64,000 nucleotides of DNA, taken from positions 186,001 to 250,000 of the forward strand of contig NZ_RAPV01000004.1 in NCBI RefSeq assembly GCF_003610295.1, read 5' to 3'. The notes below the pieces were generated by a model, which ran no database searches, had not been told where the DNA came from, and saw only the letters and a list, made by a program, of their open reading frames with translations. The position numbers were made by a program, and so were the translations under genes. Shown one piece after another: positions 26,811 through 35,215 of the stretch (positions are counted from its first letter, which is position 1; the number at the start of each line of letters is the position of its first letter). Source of the stretch: Paraburkholderia sp. BL23I1N1. GTDB taxonomy: Bacteria; Pseudomonadota; Gammaproteobacteria; Burkholderiales; Burkholderiaceae.

Positions 26811-28610
26811 ATGTCACACATGTATCCACCGTTCATTGTCGGCAAGCACAAGGGCGAATACCTGAAGTACTACGGCCAGGATTTCCTGATGACGGCCGCC
26901 GGCACCCGCTCCGGCAAGGGCACCTCGCTCGTGATCCCGAATCTTCTCACCTATCCCGATTCGGTCGTGGTCGAGGACATCAAGGAAGAGAACTACCTGT
27001 ACACGTCAGGCTACCGCCGGGCGTGTGGTCACGAGACCTACCTGTGGGCGCCGTTCTCCGAAGACGGACGCTCGCACGCGTATAACCCGCTTGAATACAT
27101 CCAGCGCCGCGCGCCGTACACCCGTGTAGGTGACGTGATGACGATCGGCGAACACCTGTATCCGTCCAACGTCGATGCGCGCCTGAAGTACTGGAACGAC
27201 AACGCGCGCAACCTGTTCATCGGCATCGTGCTGTATCTGCTGGAAACGCCTTCGCTGCCGTGCACGTTCGGCGAGGTGTTGCGGCAGGCCTCCGGCAAGG
27301 GTCGGGCGATCCGTGAACACATCTCGTCGATCGTCAGCACGCGCGCCGACGCAGCGCATGCGACTCAGGGCACTGAGGGCCTGCCGCCGCTCACCTTCGA
27401 GTGTCTCGATGCGCTGAACCGCTTCCTGTCGCAGTCGAAAGAGGCCTTCGCGAACATCGTGTCGACGATGACCGCGCCGCTGAACGTTTTCAGCAATCCC
27501 GTCGTGGACGCCGCAACCAGCCGTTCGGACTTCGATCTGGCCGATGTGCGCAGAAAGCGCATGTCGATCTATGTGGGCATCAAGCCAGGCGACCTGAAGG
27601 CCGGCGCGCTGCTGATCAACCTCTTTTTCTCGCAGCTGATCGACCTGAACACGCGCGAACTGCCTGCCGAAAATCCTGCGCTCAAATACCAGTGCGCGCT
27701 GATCCTGGACGAGTTTGCAGCGCCCGGCAAGATCGACATCATCGATACGGCCAACCCGTTCATTGCTGGCTACAACCTCCGGCTGATGCTGATCTTTCAG
27801 GGCATGTCCCAGATCGAGGATCCGAAGCTGTACGGGAAGCACGGTGCCGAAACGCTGGCGATCAACTGCAAGATGCGTAGCCTTTATGCGCCGCGCACGG
27901 TGAAGGAGTCGGAAGAGTACTCGAAGATGCTGGGCACCTTCACGCTGATGGCGCGCTCGCGCAGCCGTAGCCGCGGCCGCAGTTCGTCGACCAGTACCAA
28001 CGACTCGGAACATGGCAGGCCTCTCATGTTGCCGCAGGAGTTGCGCGCGCTGAAGCACAACAAACAGATCATCACGATGGAGGGCTGCGAGCCGATCCTG
28101 TGCGAGAAGGCGTTTTTCTATGAAGACGCCGAACTCGTCGACCGGCTCGTGCGACAGAGCCCCTACCTGCAGGGCGTCATGGCGAAGCTGGAGACGACCA
28201 ACCGCCGTCGCGCCTGGTTCGGTTTCGGTCCGAAGTTTCCTGACGAAACGCAAATGAAACACGCGGCGTTCGTCGCGCGCGAACTGTGCGCACCCGTGCC
28301 GAAGATCGACGTCGAACAGTGGTGGCAGACGCAGAACGAGGCGCGCCGCGCACAGCAGGCTGCAGCGGCCGCCGAGTTGGCCCTGCAGTCGGGCGGCCAG
28401 ACGCGAGATGTCCGGGATGTTCGCGAGCACGAGATCGGTGTCCTCGCGCCTGTTCATCTGGCCAACCGTCACAGCATCCGCGCATCGCTTTTCCAGTTGA
28501 TGCCGTATCTGCGTGAAGTCCTGCCCGAATCAGCAACCGCGGCCGCCGCCGTGTCAGGGCAGACCGCAGCATCTGAACCCCAGCCTGAACCGCAAGGAGC
28601 AACTGTATGA
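26811..28610 (+). CDS. virD4: ATPase half of a split VirD4/TraG type IV coupling protein
   Basis: 599 residues lacking membrane helices. It begins with the normal mid-protein sequence FIVGKHKGEYLKYYGQDFLM, then Walker A GTRSGKGTS (residues 31-39), PNLLTYPDSVVVEDIKEENY, Walker B ILDEFAAPGK and the family blocks LMLIFQGMSQIEDPKLYGKH and TVKESEEYSKMLG. It recruits DNA/protein substrates to the secretion channel. The start may be 26811 or 26820. Overlaps the LPD7 gene by 4 bp. Confidence 0.93.
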   Translation: MSHMYPPFIVGKHKGEYLKYYGQDFLMTAAGTRSGKGTSLVIPNLLTYPDSVVVEDIKEENYLYTSGYRRACGHETYLWAPFSEDGRSHAYNPLEYIQRRAPYTRVGDVMTIGEHLYPSNVDARLKYWNDNARNLFIGIVLYLLETPSLPCTFGEVLRQASGKGRAIREHISSIVSTRADAAHATQGTEGLPPLTFECLDALNRFLSQSKEAFANIVSTMTAPLNVFSNPVVDAATSRSDFDLADVRRKRMSIYVGIKPGDLKAGALLINLFFSQLIDLNTRELPAENPALKYQCALILDEFAAPGKIDIIDTANPFIAGYNLRLMLIFQGMSQIEDPKLYGKHGAETLAINCKMRSLYAPRTVKESEEYSKMLGTFTLMARSRSRSRGRSSSTSTNDSEHGRPLMLPQELRALKHNKQIITMEGCEPILCEKAFFYEDAELVDRLVRQSPYLQGVMAKLETTNRRRAWFGFGPKFPDETQMKHAAFVARELCAPVPKIDVEQWWQTQNEARRAQQAAAAAELALQSGGQTRDVRDVREHEIGVLAPVHLANRHSIRASLFQLMPYLREVLPESATAAAAVSGQTAASEPQPEPQGATV

Positions 28611-30343
28611 ACGAGATCGAATTTCCTGCCGACCGGATCGATTACCGCGAACGCGATGCGGCCAACGCCGATGATGCGTCGACCATCCGCGCGCGCGTCA
28701 CGCCGCCGGCGAACGAGCCGGACGCGGGCGCCGTGCCTGGCAATCCGGACACGCCGGTCGATAACGCGACTGAAGAGCGCCTGAAGAAGATTCGCGCGGC
28801 CGATCGGGAGAAGGTCGAGAAGCTGCTCAAGCGCGACGCCGCACCCAACGTCGCGACCGACACAGCGACCGACGAGGCGGTGAAGCCGGCCGCCGGCACC
28901 GGCAAGCCACTCGGGAAGAAGGGCGAGGAGCCGCCGAACATCATCCGACCGAAACCGGTTTTTGAGAAGACCGGCTATGACGTGCCGAAGTCGGTCAGTA
29001 ACCGCTATGTCGCGCACGAAGGCAAGTTTCTCGATCGCAAGAGCGAGACGGTGCACTTCGAGGACAAGGGCCGCTCGCTGTCCACGGCCAGCGAGGACCG
29101 CGAGGTGATCGCGCACATGGTCGAGGTCGCGAAAGCGAAAAACTGGGGAGAACTGCAGCTCAAGGGCAGCGAGGAATTCCGCCGGCAGGCGTGGATTGCG
29201 GCCGAACTTGCCGGCGTGCCAACGCGCGGTTTCAAACCCGCATCGCAAGATCGCGCCGCACTGACTGCCGCACGCGAAGCGATGCGCATCGGCGCCGGAG
29301 ACAGATCGAACGACGGCGAGGGGGCCCGCACGAACTCGCTGGAAACCGCTGCCGGCCAGAAGCAGGATGCGACGGGCCCTGAAAAGCCCGTGCCGGATCC
29401 CGCCAGCGGTGCCGTCGCAGGTCCGGTCCCGGCGTCGCAGGATGCCGGCCGCGGCGCGACGCAGACGGGCCCGAGGGCTGATAAACAGTCGCAACAGCAG
29501 CCGCAGCCGGACCAGTCCATGGCAGACCCTCAACCCGCTTCGCCGTCGCTGGATCAGTCTGCGGCTGGCGTGACTGCGGGCGTACTCGTCGCGCACGGCG
29601 GTGCACCGTTCAATCACGATCCGAAGCAGAACGCGAGCTATTACGCGACCGTGCGCACGGCCGGCGGTGAACGCACCGTGTGGGGACTGGATCTCGAACG
29701 CGCGATCGGCGAAAGCCGTGTGCAACCCGGTCAGCGGATCGAGCTGGAAAAGGGCGGTAGCAAAACGGTCACTGCGCAGCAGCGTCAGTTCGACGACAAG
29801 GGTAACGAACTCGCCCCGAAGTCGGTGGAAAGCCGGCGCAACGAATGGCTGGTGTCCTCGCCGGATGTACCGGGTCTGCCCACGCGCGAGCAGCGCGAGG
29901 CGCTGGCCAGCGTGCGCCGCGAAGTGGACGAGCGCCGCCGGATCGATCAGGCGCGCGAGCGGTTCCTGAACGGAGACTGGCAATACTCGAAGGAACAGCA
30001 GAAGACGCTCGATGAGGCGCGCGAACGCATCAAGGCGCAGGCCGCGCGCGAGGTGCTGCGTGACGAGATCAGGGGCTTGCCCGAGCAGCAGCAGGAGAAG
30101 CTGATGGGGGAGTTCGAAAGCGCCGTGGCCGAGGCGCGCGCGGCTAACCGGCCGCTGGAGGTCCCGATTCCGCAGGTCAGCGAGGCAACGATCGAGGCGG
30201 TGCGTGAGCAGATCGAGCGCGAGCAGCGGGGGCTGGCCCAGGCCGCGCAGCAGGCGACGCAACCTGCGTCGCGGGAGCCGGGACAGGATCCGCAGCCACA
30301 CACCGCCGGACACGACGGACCGACCCTCGAAATGGAACCGTAA
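28607..30343 (+). CDS. LPD7-domain protein resembling the C-terminal part of TraI-type relaxases
   Basis: 578 residues, coupled to virD4. Residues about 130-215 form an LPD7-type domain: VPKSVSNRYVAHEGKFLDRK, VHFEDKGRSLSTASEDREVI, then WGELQLKGSEEFRRQAWIAA. Residues about 345-430 (ASYYATVRTAGGERTVWGLD) match the following module seen at the C-terminus of large IncP/PromA-type relaxases. The N-terminal relaxase (MOB) domain with its Tyr and His triad is absent, and the N-terminus is low-complexity instead. It probably supports DNA processing together with a relaxase encoded elsewhere. Confidence 0.65.
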   Translation: MNEIEFPADRIDYRERDAANADDASTIRARVTPPANEPDAGAVPGNPDTPVDNATEERLKKIRAADREKVEKLLKRDAAPNVATDTATDEAVKPAAGTGKPLGKKGEEPPNIIRPKPVFEKTGYDVPKSVSNRYVAHEGKFLDRKSETVHFEDKGRSLSTASEDREVIAHMVEVAKAKNWGELQLKGSEEFRRQAWIAAELAGVPTRGFKPASQDRAALTAAREAMRIGAGDRSNDGEGARTNSLETAAGQKQDATGPEKPVPDPASGAVAGPVPASQDAGRGATQTGPRADKQSQQQPQPDQSMADPQPASPSLDQSAAGVTAGVLVAHGGAPFNHDPKQNASYYATVRTAGGERTVWGLDLERAIGESRVQPGQRIELEKGGSKTVTAQQRQFDDKGNELAPKSVESRRNEWLVSSPDVPGLPTREQREALASVRREVDERRRIDQARERFLNGDWQYSKEQQKTLDEARERIKAQAAREVLRDEIRGLPEQQQEKLMGEFESAVAEARAANRPLEVPIPQVSEATIEAVREQIEREQRGLAQAAQQATQPASREPGQDPQPHTAGHDGPTLEMEP

Positions 30344-30419
30344 AACGGCAGATCGCTACGGGAGGCCGCGCCCGTTTCACGACCGTCATCGTCAAATCGA
30401 ACAACAGGAGCAGGACATC

Positions 30420-31127
30420 ATGAAGATCGCCGTAATCAATTTCTCGGGCAACGTCGGCAAAAGCACCGTTGCCCACCATCTCCTCGCACCGCGCCTTGAC
30501 GGTGCGGACGTCATTTCCATCGAATCCATCAACTCGGATGGAACCGAGACCGCCGCGCTGCGTGGAAAAGAGTTCGACGAACTGCAGGAACGGATGATGT
30601 CACGCACTAACGTCGTGGTCGACGTGGGTGCATCAAATGTCGAGGACTACATTTCGCTGATGCAGCGGTATGAGGGCTCCCATGAAGACTTCGACAGATT
30701 CGTTGTTCCGACCGTACCCGCTCTCAAACAGCAACTGGACACGATTGCGACACTTAACCAGCTAGGCGAATTAGGCATTCCGGCGAGCCGGATCCGGCTG
30801 CTGTTCAACTTCGTAGACAGCAAGTCGGATGTAACCAGGGTATTCGCGCGGTTGTTCGAACAGCATCGCAAAGCCAGTACGTTTGTGATCGATTCGTCGG
30901 CGGTCGTATACGAAAATCCGATCTACGAAAAAATCAAAGCGGTTGGCAAGACAATCAGTGAAGTCAACGATGATCCAATCGATTATGTAGCCTGGAATGC
31001 TCAGGCACTGGAAGACGGTACCCCCGAGCAGGAACGGGCTCGCATCCGCCAGATGGTAGCAATCAAACGGCTTGCTTCACGCGTGACGCGAGAACATGAC
31101 GATGCCTTCCGGCTACTGGTGCAGTAA
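30420..31127 (+). CDS. stbB: StbB-like ParA-family ATPase (plasmid stability)
   Basis: 235 residues. The P-loop INFSGNVGKSTVAHHLLAPR is the deviant Walker A of StbB proteins, followed by DVISIESINSDG and VVVDVGASNVEDYISLM. StbB of R388-like plasmids works with the DNA-binding StbA in plasmid maintenance and conjugation. No stbA is seen upstream; the LPD7 gene is there instead. The next gene starts on the last base of its stop codon. Confidence 0.75.
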   Translation: MKIAVINFSGNVGKSTVAHHLLAPRLDGADVISIESINSDGTETAALRGKEFDELQERMMSRTNVVVDVGASNVEDYISLMQRYEGSHEDFDRFVVPTVPALKQQLDTIATLNQLGELGIPASRIRLLFNFVDSKSDVTRVFARLFEQHRKASTFVIDSSAVVYENPIYEKIKAVGKTISEVNDDPIDYVAWNAQALEDGTPEQERARIRQMVAIKRLASRVTREHDDAFRLLVQ

Positions 31128-31570
31128 TGGGCGCACCAGACGATTCGATCCGCGAAGAACTGATCGGCGCGGTGCTCGGCGAGCTGTCGCTCCTGCGCCG
31201 CGACGTGAAAGACCTGTCACAACTGCTCGAGGCGAGCGGCAAACAGTTCAAGGATGACGGCGAGCTGACGCTGCTGCGTTTTACGTCGCGCCACGAACAG
31301 TTCCTGAAGCAGTTTTCAGAATCGAGCGCCGACGTGCTTGCGCAGGCGGCCAGTTTCGCGCAGGCCCGCGACCAGTTGCTCGGTGAAATCTCGCTGCGGC
31401 AATACGACGAAGCGAATGGCCGTAGCCGCCAGTTGCTGAGGGACGTACTGCGCGAGGAAGGCTGGAACAACCGGTCGGCCCTCACGCGGTTCGAACTCGC
31501 AGTATGGATGGGCGGCACCGCGCTGATATCGGCCGCCGTGACGCTCGGCGCGTTCGTGGTGTTGCACTGA
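31127..31570 (+). CDS. StbC-position helical protein with C-terminal membrane anchor
   Basis: 147 residues: a helical, probably coiled-coil body (LSLLRRDVKDLSQLLEASGK ... SADVLAQAASFAQARDQLLG) and a C-terminal membrane helix (WMGGTALISAAVTLGAFVVL). Its 1-bp overlap with stbB and its place in the set suggest the third gene of an Stb-type operon. That role is inferred from position only. Confidence 0.55.
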   Translation: MGAPDDSIREELIGAVLGELSLLRRDVKDLSQLLEASGKQFKDDGELTLLRFTSRHEQFLKQFSESSADVLAQAASFAQARDQLLGEISLRQYDEANGRSRQLLRDVLREEGWNNRSALTRFELAVWMGGTALISAAVTLGAFVVLH

Positions 31571-31596
31571 TTGCCGTGATGCAAGGAAGACACACC

Positions 31597-31920
31597 ATGA
31601 AAACCCTTCTGGGAATGCTTCTGGCCGGCTCGCTTCTGGTCGGCCCGCTCATCAGCACGCCGGCGCACGCCGACGACAACGAAGACGCCTGCGGTGCGGT
31701 GCTCTGTCTTGCGGGGTTGATGGCAGGCGGCAGCGGTGGACAGAAATGCAGTGGGTACGAGGCCAACTATTTTTCGATTGTGCGCTATCACCATGGGCAC
31801 TTCGATCTGAGTGGCACTTCGAACGCACGAGGTGATTACCTGAACCAGTGCCGATCGGTTGGCGGCGACCAGAAAAGTTCTGTCAATTCGAAATACGGCA
31901 GCGTCGAGAACGGGCCTTGA
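31597..31920 (+). CDS. TrbM/KikA-like exported conjugation protein
   Basis: 107 residues with signal peptide (MKTLLGMLLAGSLLVGPLIS, cleaved near AHADDN). The mature part shows the TrbM/KikA pattern CGAVLCLAGLMAGG, KCSGYEANYFSIV and GDYLNQCRS with conserved cysteines. Proteins of this group assist mating-pair formation and solubilise TraE-like partners. The gene ends the conserved tra segment. Confidence 0.8.
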   Translation: MKTLLGMLLAGSLLVGPLISTPAHADDNEDACGAVLCLAGLMAGGSGGQKCSGYEANYFSIVRYHHGHFDLSGTSNARGDYLNQCRSVGGDQKSSVNSKYGSVENGP

Positions 31921-32061
31921 AACCAGTCTCTCAGCCTGGTGACACCCTCGGGCCGCCAGGATTCGCACGCCGGTGGCGTTCTCGCGTCACCGGCGCTTTT
32001 TTCCGGTATCCATAAGCCGCGGTTGAAACCGCCGCAACAGCATCCACAGGAGAACCATGCA

Positions 32062-32586
32062 ATGACAAATGCGCTCCCACTCACCCTGGCCCGGCGTCAG
32101 GCTGCCGCTTCAATCGACTGGCCGGAATGCACAGCCTTGCTGCTCAACCCCGATCCTGCCGTGCGCAGAAGCCTCAGGCTGCTGGGGATTTTCGCGGGCG
32201 TGCTGGCCGTTCTCTGGATGGTCGGCACCGATCCGCGCGGGCCGGTCCAGACGTGGGCGCAGTCGGTTGAGAACCGCGAGATGAGGCCAGCGATGGAGTC
32301 CGCGATGAACGCCGGCAACCGCGTCGCCGGAACCTGGCTGACGACGCACTTCCGGCAGGATTATCCGGGACTGCTGCAACAGGAGGCGGACGCAGGCGAG
32401 CCGACGGCAATGTTCATCATGGGCCGGATCCTGATGAACAGCGCGCATCCCGGTCGCTTCGTCACGCTCGACCGGAACCTGACGGCGTCGCAGGTGAAGG
32501 GGAAAGGTCTTGATCTTGTGCGCAAGGCTGCGGCCGCGGGCAATCCGGACGCGCTACTGTTTGTGGCCCGTCATGATGGAGCATGA
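32062..32586 (+). CDS. Membrane protein with Sel1/TPR-like C-terminus
   Basis: 174 residues. One membrane segment around residues 35-52 (LRLLGIFAGVLAVLWMVG). The C-terminal part (LQQEADAGEPTAMFIMGRIL and VRKAAAAGNPDALLFVARHD) looks like one or two Sel1/TPR-type repeats. Its last 43 codons are repeated almost exactly at 45612-45742 as a headless fragment. Function unknown. Confidence 0.65.
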   Translation: MTNALPLTLARRQAAASIDWPECTALLLNPDPAVRRSLRLLGIFAGVLAVLWMVGTDPRGPVQTWAQSVENREMRPAMESAMNAGNRVAGTWLTTHFRQDYPGLLQQEADAGEPTAMFIMGRILMNSAHPGRFVTLDRNLTASQVKGKGLDLVRKAAAAGNPDALLFVARHDGA

Positions 32587-32776
32587 GGGCCGGACGCAAA
32601 ACAGTCCGTATGAATTCGTCTATCCGGGCGGCTGGTCGATCACCAACCGGATCATCAACGGCAAGTCACGCTGGACGCTGTTGTGCGCCGGCGAGCAGTT
32701 CGGCGCGTTCAGCAGCGCCGCCGCCGCGATGAACCACCATGCCGCGCTGATGAAGAAACGGGACGGCGGCAGCTGA
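32573..32776 (+). CDS. Small protein, paralogue of 45730-45939
   Basis: 67 residues, overlapping the preceding gene by 14 bp. Sequence NSPYEFVYPGGWSITNRIIN then SRWTLLCAGEQFGAFSSAAA. The second copy of the duplication retains the first 40 or so residues only. The 'P.GWSI' pattern is also seen after virB11. No known family. Confidence 0.6.
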   Translation: MMEHEGRTQNSPYEFVYPGGWSITNRIINGKSRWTLLCAGEQFGAFSSAAAAMNHHAALMKKRDGGS

Positions 32777-32920
32777 CGCGGGGCCAGCGGTCGTCCGTCG
32801 GCTGGAGTGGACCGATGGAGTCGAACTGGAATATCAGACCGGCGCCGGCAGCACTGAACCGCCCGATGGTCTGCAAGCGCTGGCCGCAGTACACTGCCCG
32901 TCGATGTGGAGGAGAACACG

Positions 32921-33277
32921 ATGAAACTCACTTCCGGAAAACTGCTCGACCTGATGGAGGCGGGTCGAACCTATCGGGCAAGCGAGCTGGCCGAGTGCTT
33001 CGATACGTCGACGGCGCAGGTCAACGACATGCTCTGCACACTGGTCGAGGCCGGTTTCGTGCGCATGAACAGTCATTCATCGCGAATCCTCCGCTTTGAG
33101 CGGCTGTCGTTCGAACCCGACCCACCGTCGCGTGCCGCTGTAGACACCAATGCGCCGGCGACCGTGGCCATCCCGCCGGTAACCCGGACGCAGCAAGGTT
33201 CCCCGCGCGGCTATGAGGCGTCACTCGCCAGCGTCCGCAGCCTCGCGATGGCCGCGCGCCATTCGTCGCGAGGCTGA
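32921..33277 (+). CDS. Winged-helix-like small DNA-binding protein (copy 1)
   Basis: 118 residues, ATG after GGAGGAGAACACG. The N-terminal 70 residues (GRTYRASELAECFDTSTAQV, then NDMLCTLVEAGFVRMNSHSS) look like a MarR/winged-helix fold that reads small operators. The C-terminus contains GYEASLASVRSLAM, conserved with copy 2 at 45936. Probably a plasmid regulator. Confidence 0.6.
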   Translation: MKLTSGKLLDLMEAGRTYRASELAECFDTSTAQVNDMLCTLVEAGFVRMNSHSSRILRFERLSFEPDPPSRAAVDTNAPATVAIPPVTRTQQGSPRGYEASLASVRSLAMAARHSSRG

Positions 33278-33279
33278 CC

Positions 33280-34656
33280 ATGCGCCTCGTCAATCGCGAT
33301 CATCCCGACAGGATCAGCCGGCAGCTTGATCCGGCAGAAGCCGCAGCAGTTCGCGGCTTCTGCGGCGCGGGACAGGAAGTCCGGCCGGGCGACGTGGAGC
33401 TCGTCGCGGCTGTGCTCGAGGAGATGCACGACGGTCGGCACGTCCGGCTGTGGCTCGAATGCGACTGCGGGCATGGTGCAAAGACACAGCCACGGCTGAC
33501 CGCCCGTGTGCGTGATGAAGGACCGCGTCATTTCGTGCGCATGCACAGATACGGCGAGCATCGCTGTGCGCTGGCCTCGTTCCGCCAGACTCCGGAACCC
33601 GAAGACGGCGAGCCGGACGCTGATCCAGCGTCACCGGGCCAGCACAATCCGCTCAAGCCGGTTGGCGACGCACTCGACTATCTTGACGATCTGCACGAAG
33701 GGATTGCACGCCCGGGTGGCTCCGGCGGCTCAACTGGTGGTCGCGCCGACAACGGGCGACGCCTGCCGCGCCTGGGGCGCATCTTGCACACGTTGCTGGA
33801 CGATGCGGGCTTCGCGACCGCGCACGTGGATTCGCTGAAGGAAACAACCCGCTCGTGGGACCGCCTCGAAGCGTACGCGGCCGATGAGGCGATGAGTCCG
33901 GAACTGACGCTGGGGCAGGTGCTGTACTTCAAGCCGTGGACCAGCCTCAATGAAAAAATGGCCACCATCGACGCGCTGCCGTGGCCCGACAAAAAGGCGC
34001 GCAGCGCGCTGCTGCTGTTCGTTGCAGACGAGATCCACGACGGCGCAGCGATCAAGAAAACGCGCATGGGCGAATGCCGGGTGCGGCCGGCTAAAGGCAT
34101 CCGCGGCGGCGGCCGCGACCACGGCCTCACGCAGCCGCCGTACTGGGCGCTCACCGTCGTCGATCGCGATCGCGAGGGCATCGCCCGGTTCCGGGAGGCA
34201 TTCGCGCAGCATGCGTATTCGTTTGCGCGACCGGTGCCGCTGGACAGCCGCTACGAGCGCCGTACGCTCGAACAGCTGTTCAGCGTCATGGAGTGGGTCA
34301 AGAAACGTGGCGTCGACGTCACGCTCGCCAAGCCGCTGTTCGATCGTGAGGTTCGACAGCTCGACGACCCGAGCCTCTGGTGCCGGCCGGACTTCGAGCC
34401 GACATTCCGGACGGTTGAAGCGGCGGGCACCGCGCCGCGGCTGCATCGCGTCGTCATCGAGACGATGGGCGCAGACGAGCCTGAATATCTGGAGCGCAAG
34501 TCGCGCATGCACGAGATCATGAAGCGCCGCGGCATCCTCATCGAACACCGGGTATCGGACGGTGACGGCCAGGCTGAACGCGACGACGCGTTCCTTCGTC
34601 GTGTCGGTGCGAAGATCCTCCATCTTGCCGGTGTGCAACGGGTAGGGACGCACTGA
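33280..34656 (+). CDS. DUF1173-like plasmid protein (copy 1)
   Basis: 458 residues. The N-terminal part has a CxC...HxxxC arrangement (LECDCGHGAKTQPRLTAR then FVRMHRYGEHRCALASF), resembling the zinc-ribbon-like start of DUF1173 proteins, which occur on plasmids and integrative elements. The central block (LPRLGRILHTLLDDAGFATA, LTLGQVLYFKPWTSLNEKMA) is conserved with copy 2 at 46317. Function unknown; DNA-related roles are guessed for such proteins. Confidence 0.6.
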   Translation: MRLVNRDHPDRISRQLDPAEAAAVRGFCGAGQEVRPGDVELVAAVLEEMHDGRHVRLWLECDCGHGAKTQPRLTARVRDEGPRHFVRMHRYGEHRCALASFRQTPEPEDGEPDADPASPGQHNPLKPVGDALDYLDDLHEGIARPGGSGGSTGGRADNGRRLPRLGRILHTLLDDAGFATAHVDSLKETTRSWDRLEAYAADEAMSPELTLGQVLYFKPWTSLNEKMATIDALPWPDKKARSALLLFVADEIHDGAAIKKTRMGECRVRPAKGIRGGGRDHGLTQPPYWALTVVDRDREGIARFREAFAQHAYSFARPVPLDSRYERRTLEQLFSVMEWVKKRGVDVTLAKPLFDREVRQLDDPSLWCRPDFEPTFRTVEAAGTAPRLHRVVIETMGADEPEYLERKSRMHEIMKRRGILIEHRVSDGDGQAERDDAFLRRVGAKILHLAGVQRVGTH

Positions 34657-34700
34657 TGCCTCAAGCCAGAGACAAGGTGTCCGGATGAAGGCGTATATAT

Positions 34701-34767
34701 GGGGTTTGAGGTGCAGTGGAACAGTCACCGTTTTTTTGCGTAACCGTTCCACTGCGCCTCAAACCCC
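34701..34767. repeat. Long imperfect hairpin after the left duplication
   Basis: Arms 34701-34722 and 34746-34767 pair over 22 bp with one mismatch (GGGGTTTGAGGTGCAGTGGA on the left). The 23-bp loop contains a run of seven T. It lies 45 bp after the DUF1173-like stop, at the left edge of the cargo. It may be a transcription terminator or the relic of an element end. Confidence 0.6.
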
Positions 34768-34830
34768 AAAACGCTGAACGATGACTATGAAATCAGGCGT
34801 CAGTAGCACACGACTGGCGCTCGATGCACG

Positions 34831-34867
34831 AAAAAGAAAGCCACCTGTGACGGTGGCCTTTTCTTTG
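34831..34867 (+). terminator. Rho-independent terminator, likely bidirectional
   Basis: Stem GCCACC (34840-34845) and GGTGGC (34852-34857) with loop TGTGAC, followed by CTTTTCTTT and preceded by AAAAAGAAA. Placed after the tra-associated genes and before the microcin-like cluster, so it isolates the cargo transcriptionally. Confidence 0.7.
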
Positions 34868-35215
34868 GGCGAGTGCCTTAGTTATTCACTCGCCCTGCTG
34901 CGACGTAAATAATTCGCCAATTAAAACTTCGCAACGAATTTCCTAGAATTACGAGTCGAAATGCCCCGTAATAAATGGTAATAATTCAAGACGCATACTC
35001 AGAAAAATTTAACACCCGGTTTCGTTTACACAAGGCAGAATCCAGAAAATCGCATCTTAAGCGGCATGCGCATTGGATTTCCTTCGATAAGCTTTCCGTA
35101 TTATAACAGAAAGTAATCGGGAGGGTAAAACCCAAATATGCGGAAAAGCTTATCGAATTCGCGCGCCGGTAGCATCGTGGCGGAGACAGTGAAGTAATCA
35201 AACGATACTAAATCC
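34868..35215. promoter_or_regulatory. AT-rich upstream region of the microcin-like cluster
   Basis: About 350 bp, AT-rich against GC-rich flanks, no convincing gene. It holds an inverted repeat with arms at 35083-35101 and 35138-35157 (TTCGATAAGCTTT-type, one base gap and one mismatch), the right arm ending about 60 bp before the first ATG. This is where I expect the promoter and an operator for the cluster. Confidence 0.45.

Larger units (their letters stand above)
32446..34656 (+). repeat. Left copy of a ~2.1-kb imperfect direct duplication
   Basis: This block (end of the 32062 gene plus the three next genes) recurs in the same order and orientation at 45603-47687. The first 109 bp (32455-32563) are identical to 45612-45720; the rest is clearly similar but diverged, and the right copy carries a deletion of about 145 bp. 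The two copies enclose the microcin-like cluster. Confidence 0.9.

Noticed and set aside
28469..30313. 614-residue minus-strand frame opposite the LPD7 gene
   Set aside because: Arg/Leu-rich shadow; the + strand shows the LPD7 domain and is coupled to virD4.
34986..35201. Short minus-strand frame upstream of the microcin-like cluster
   Set aside because: It lies in AT-rich regulatory-looking DNA and overlaps the inverted repeat; no coding pattern.
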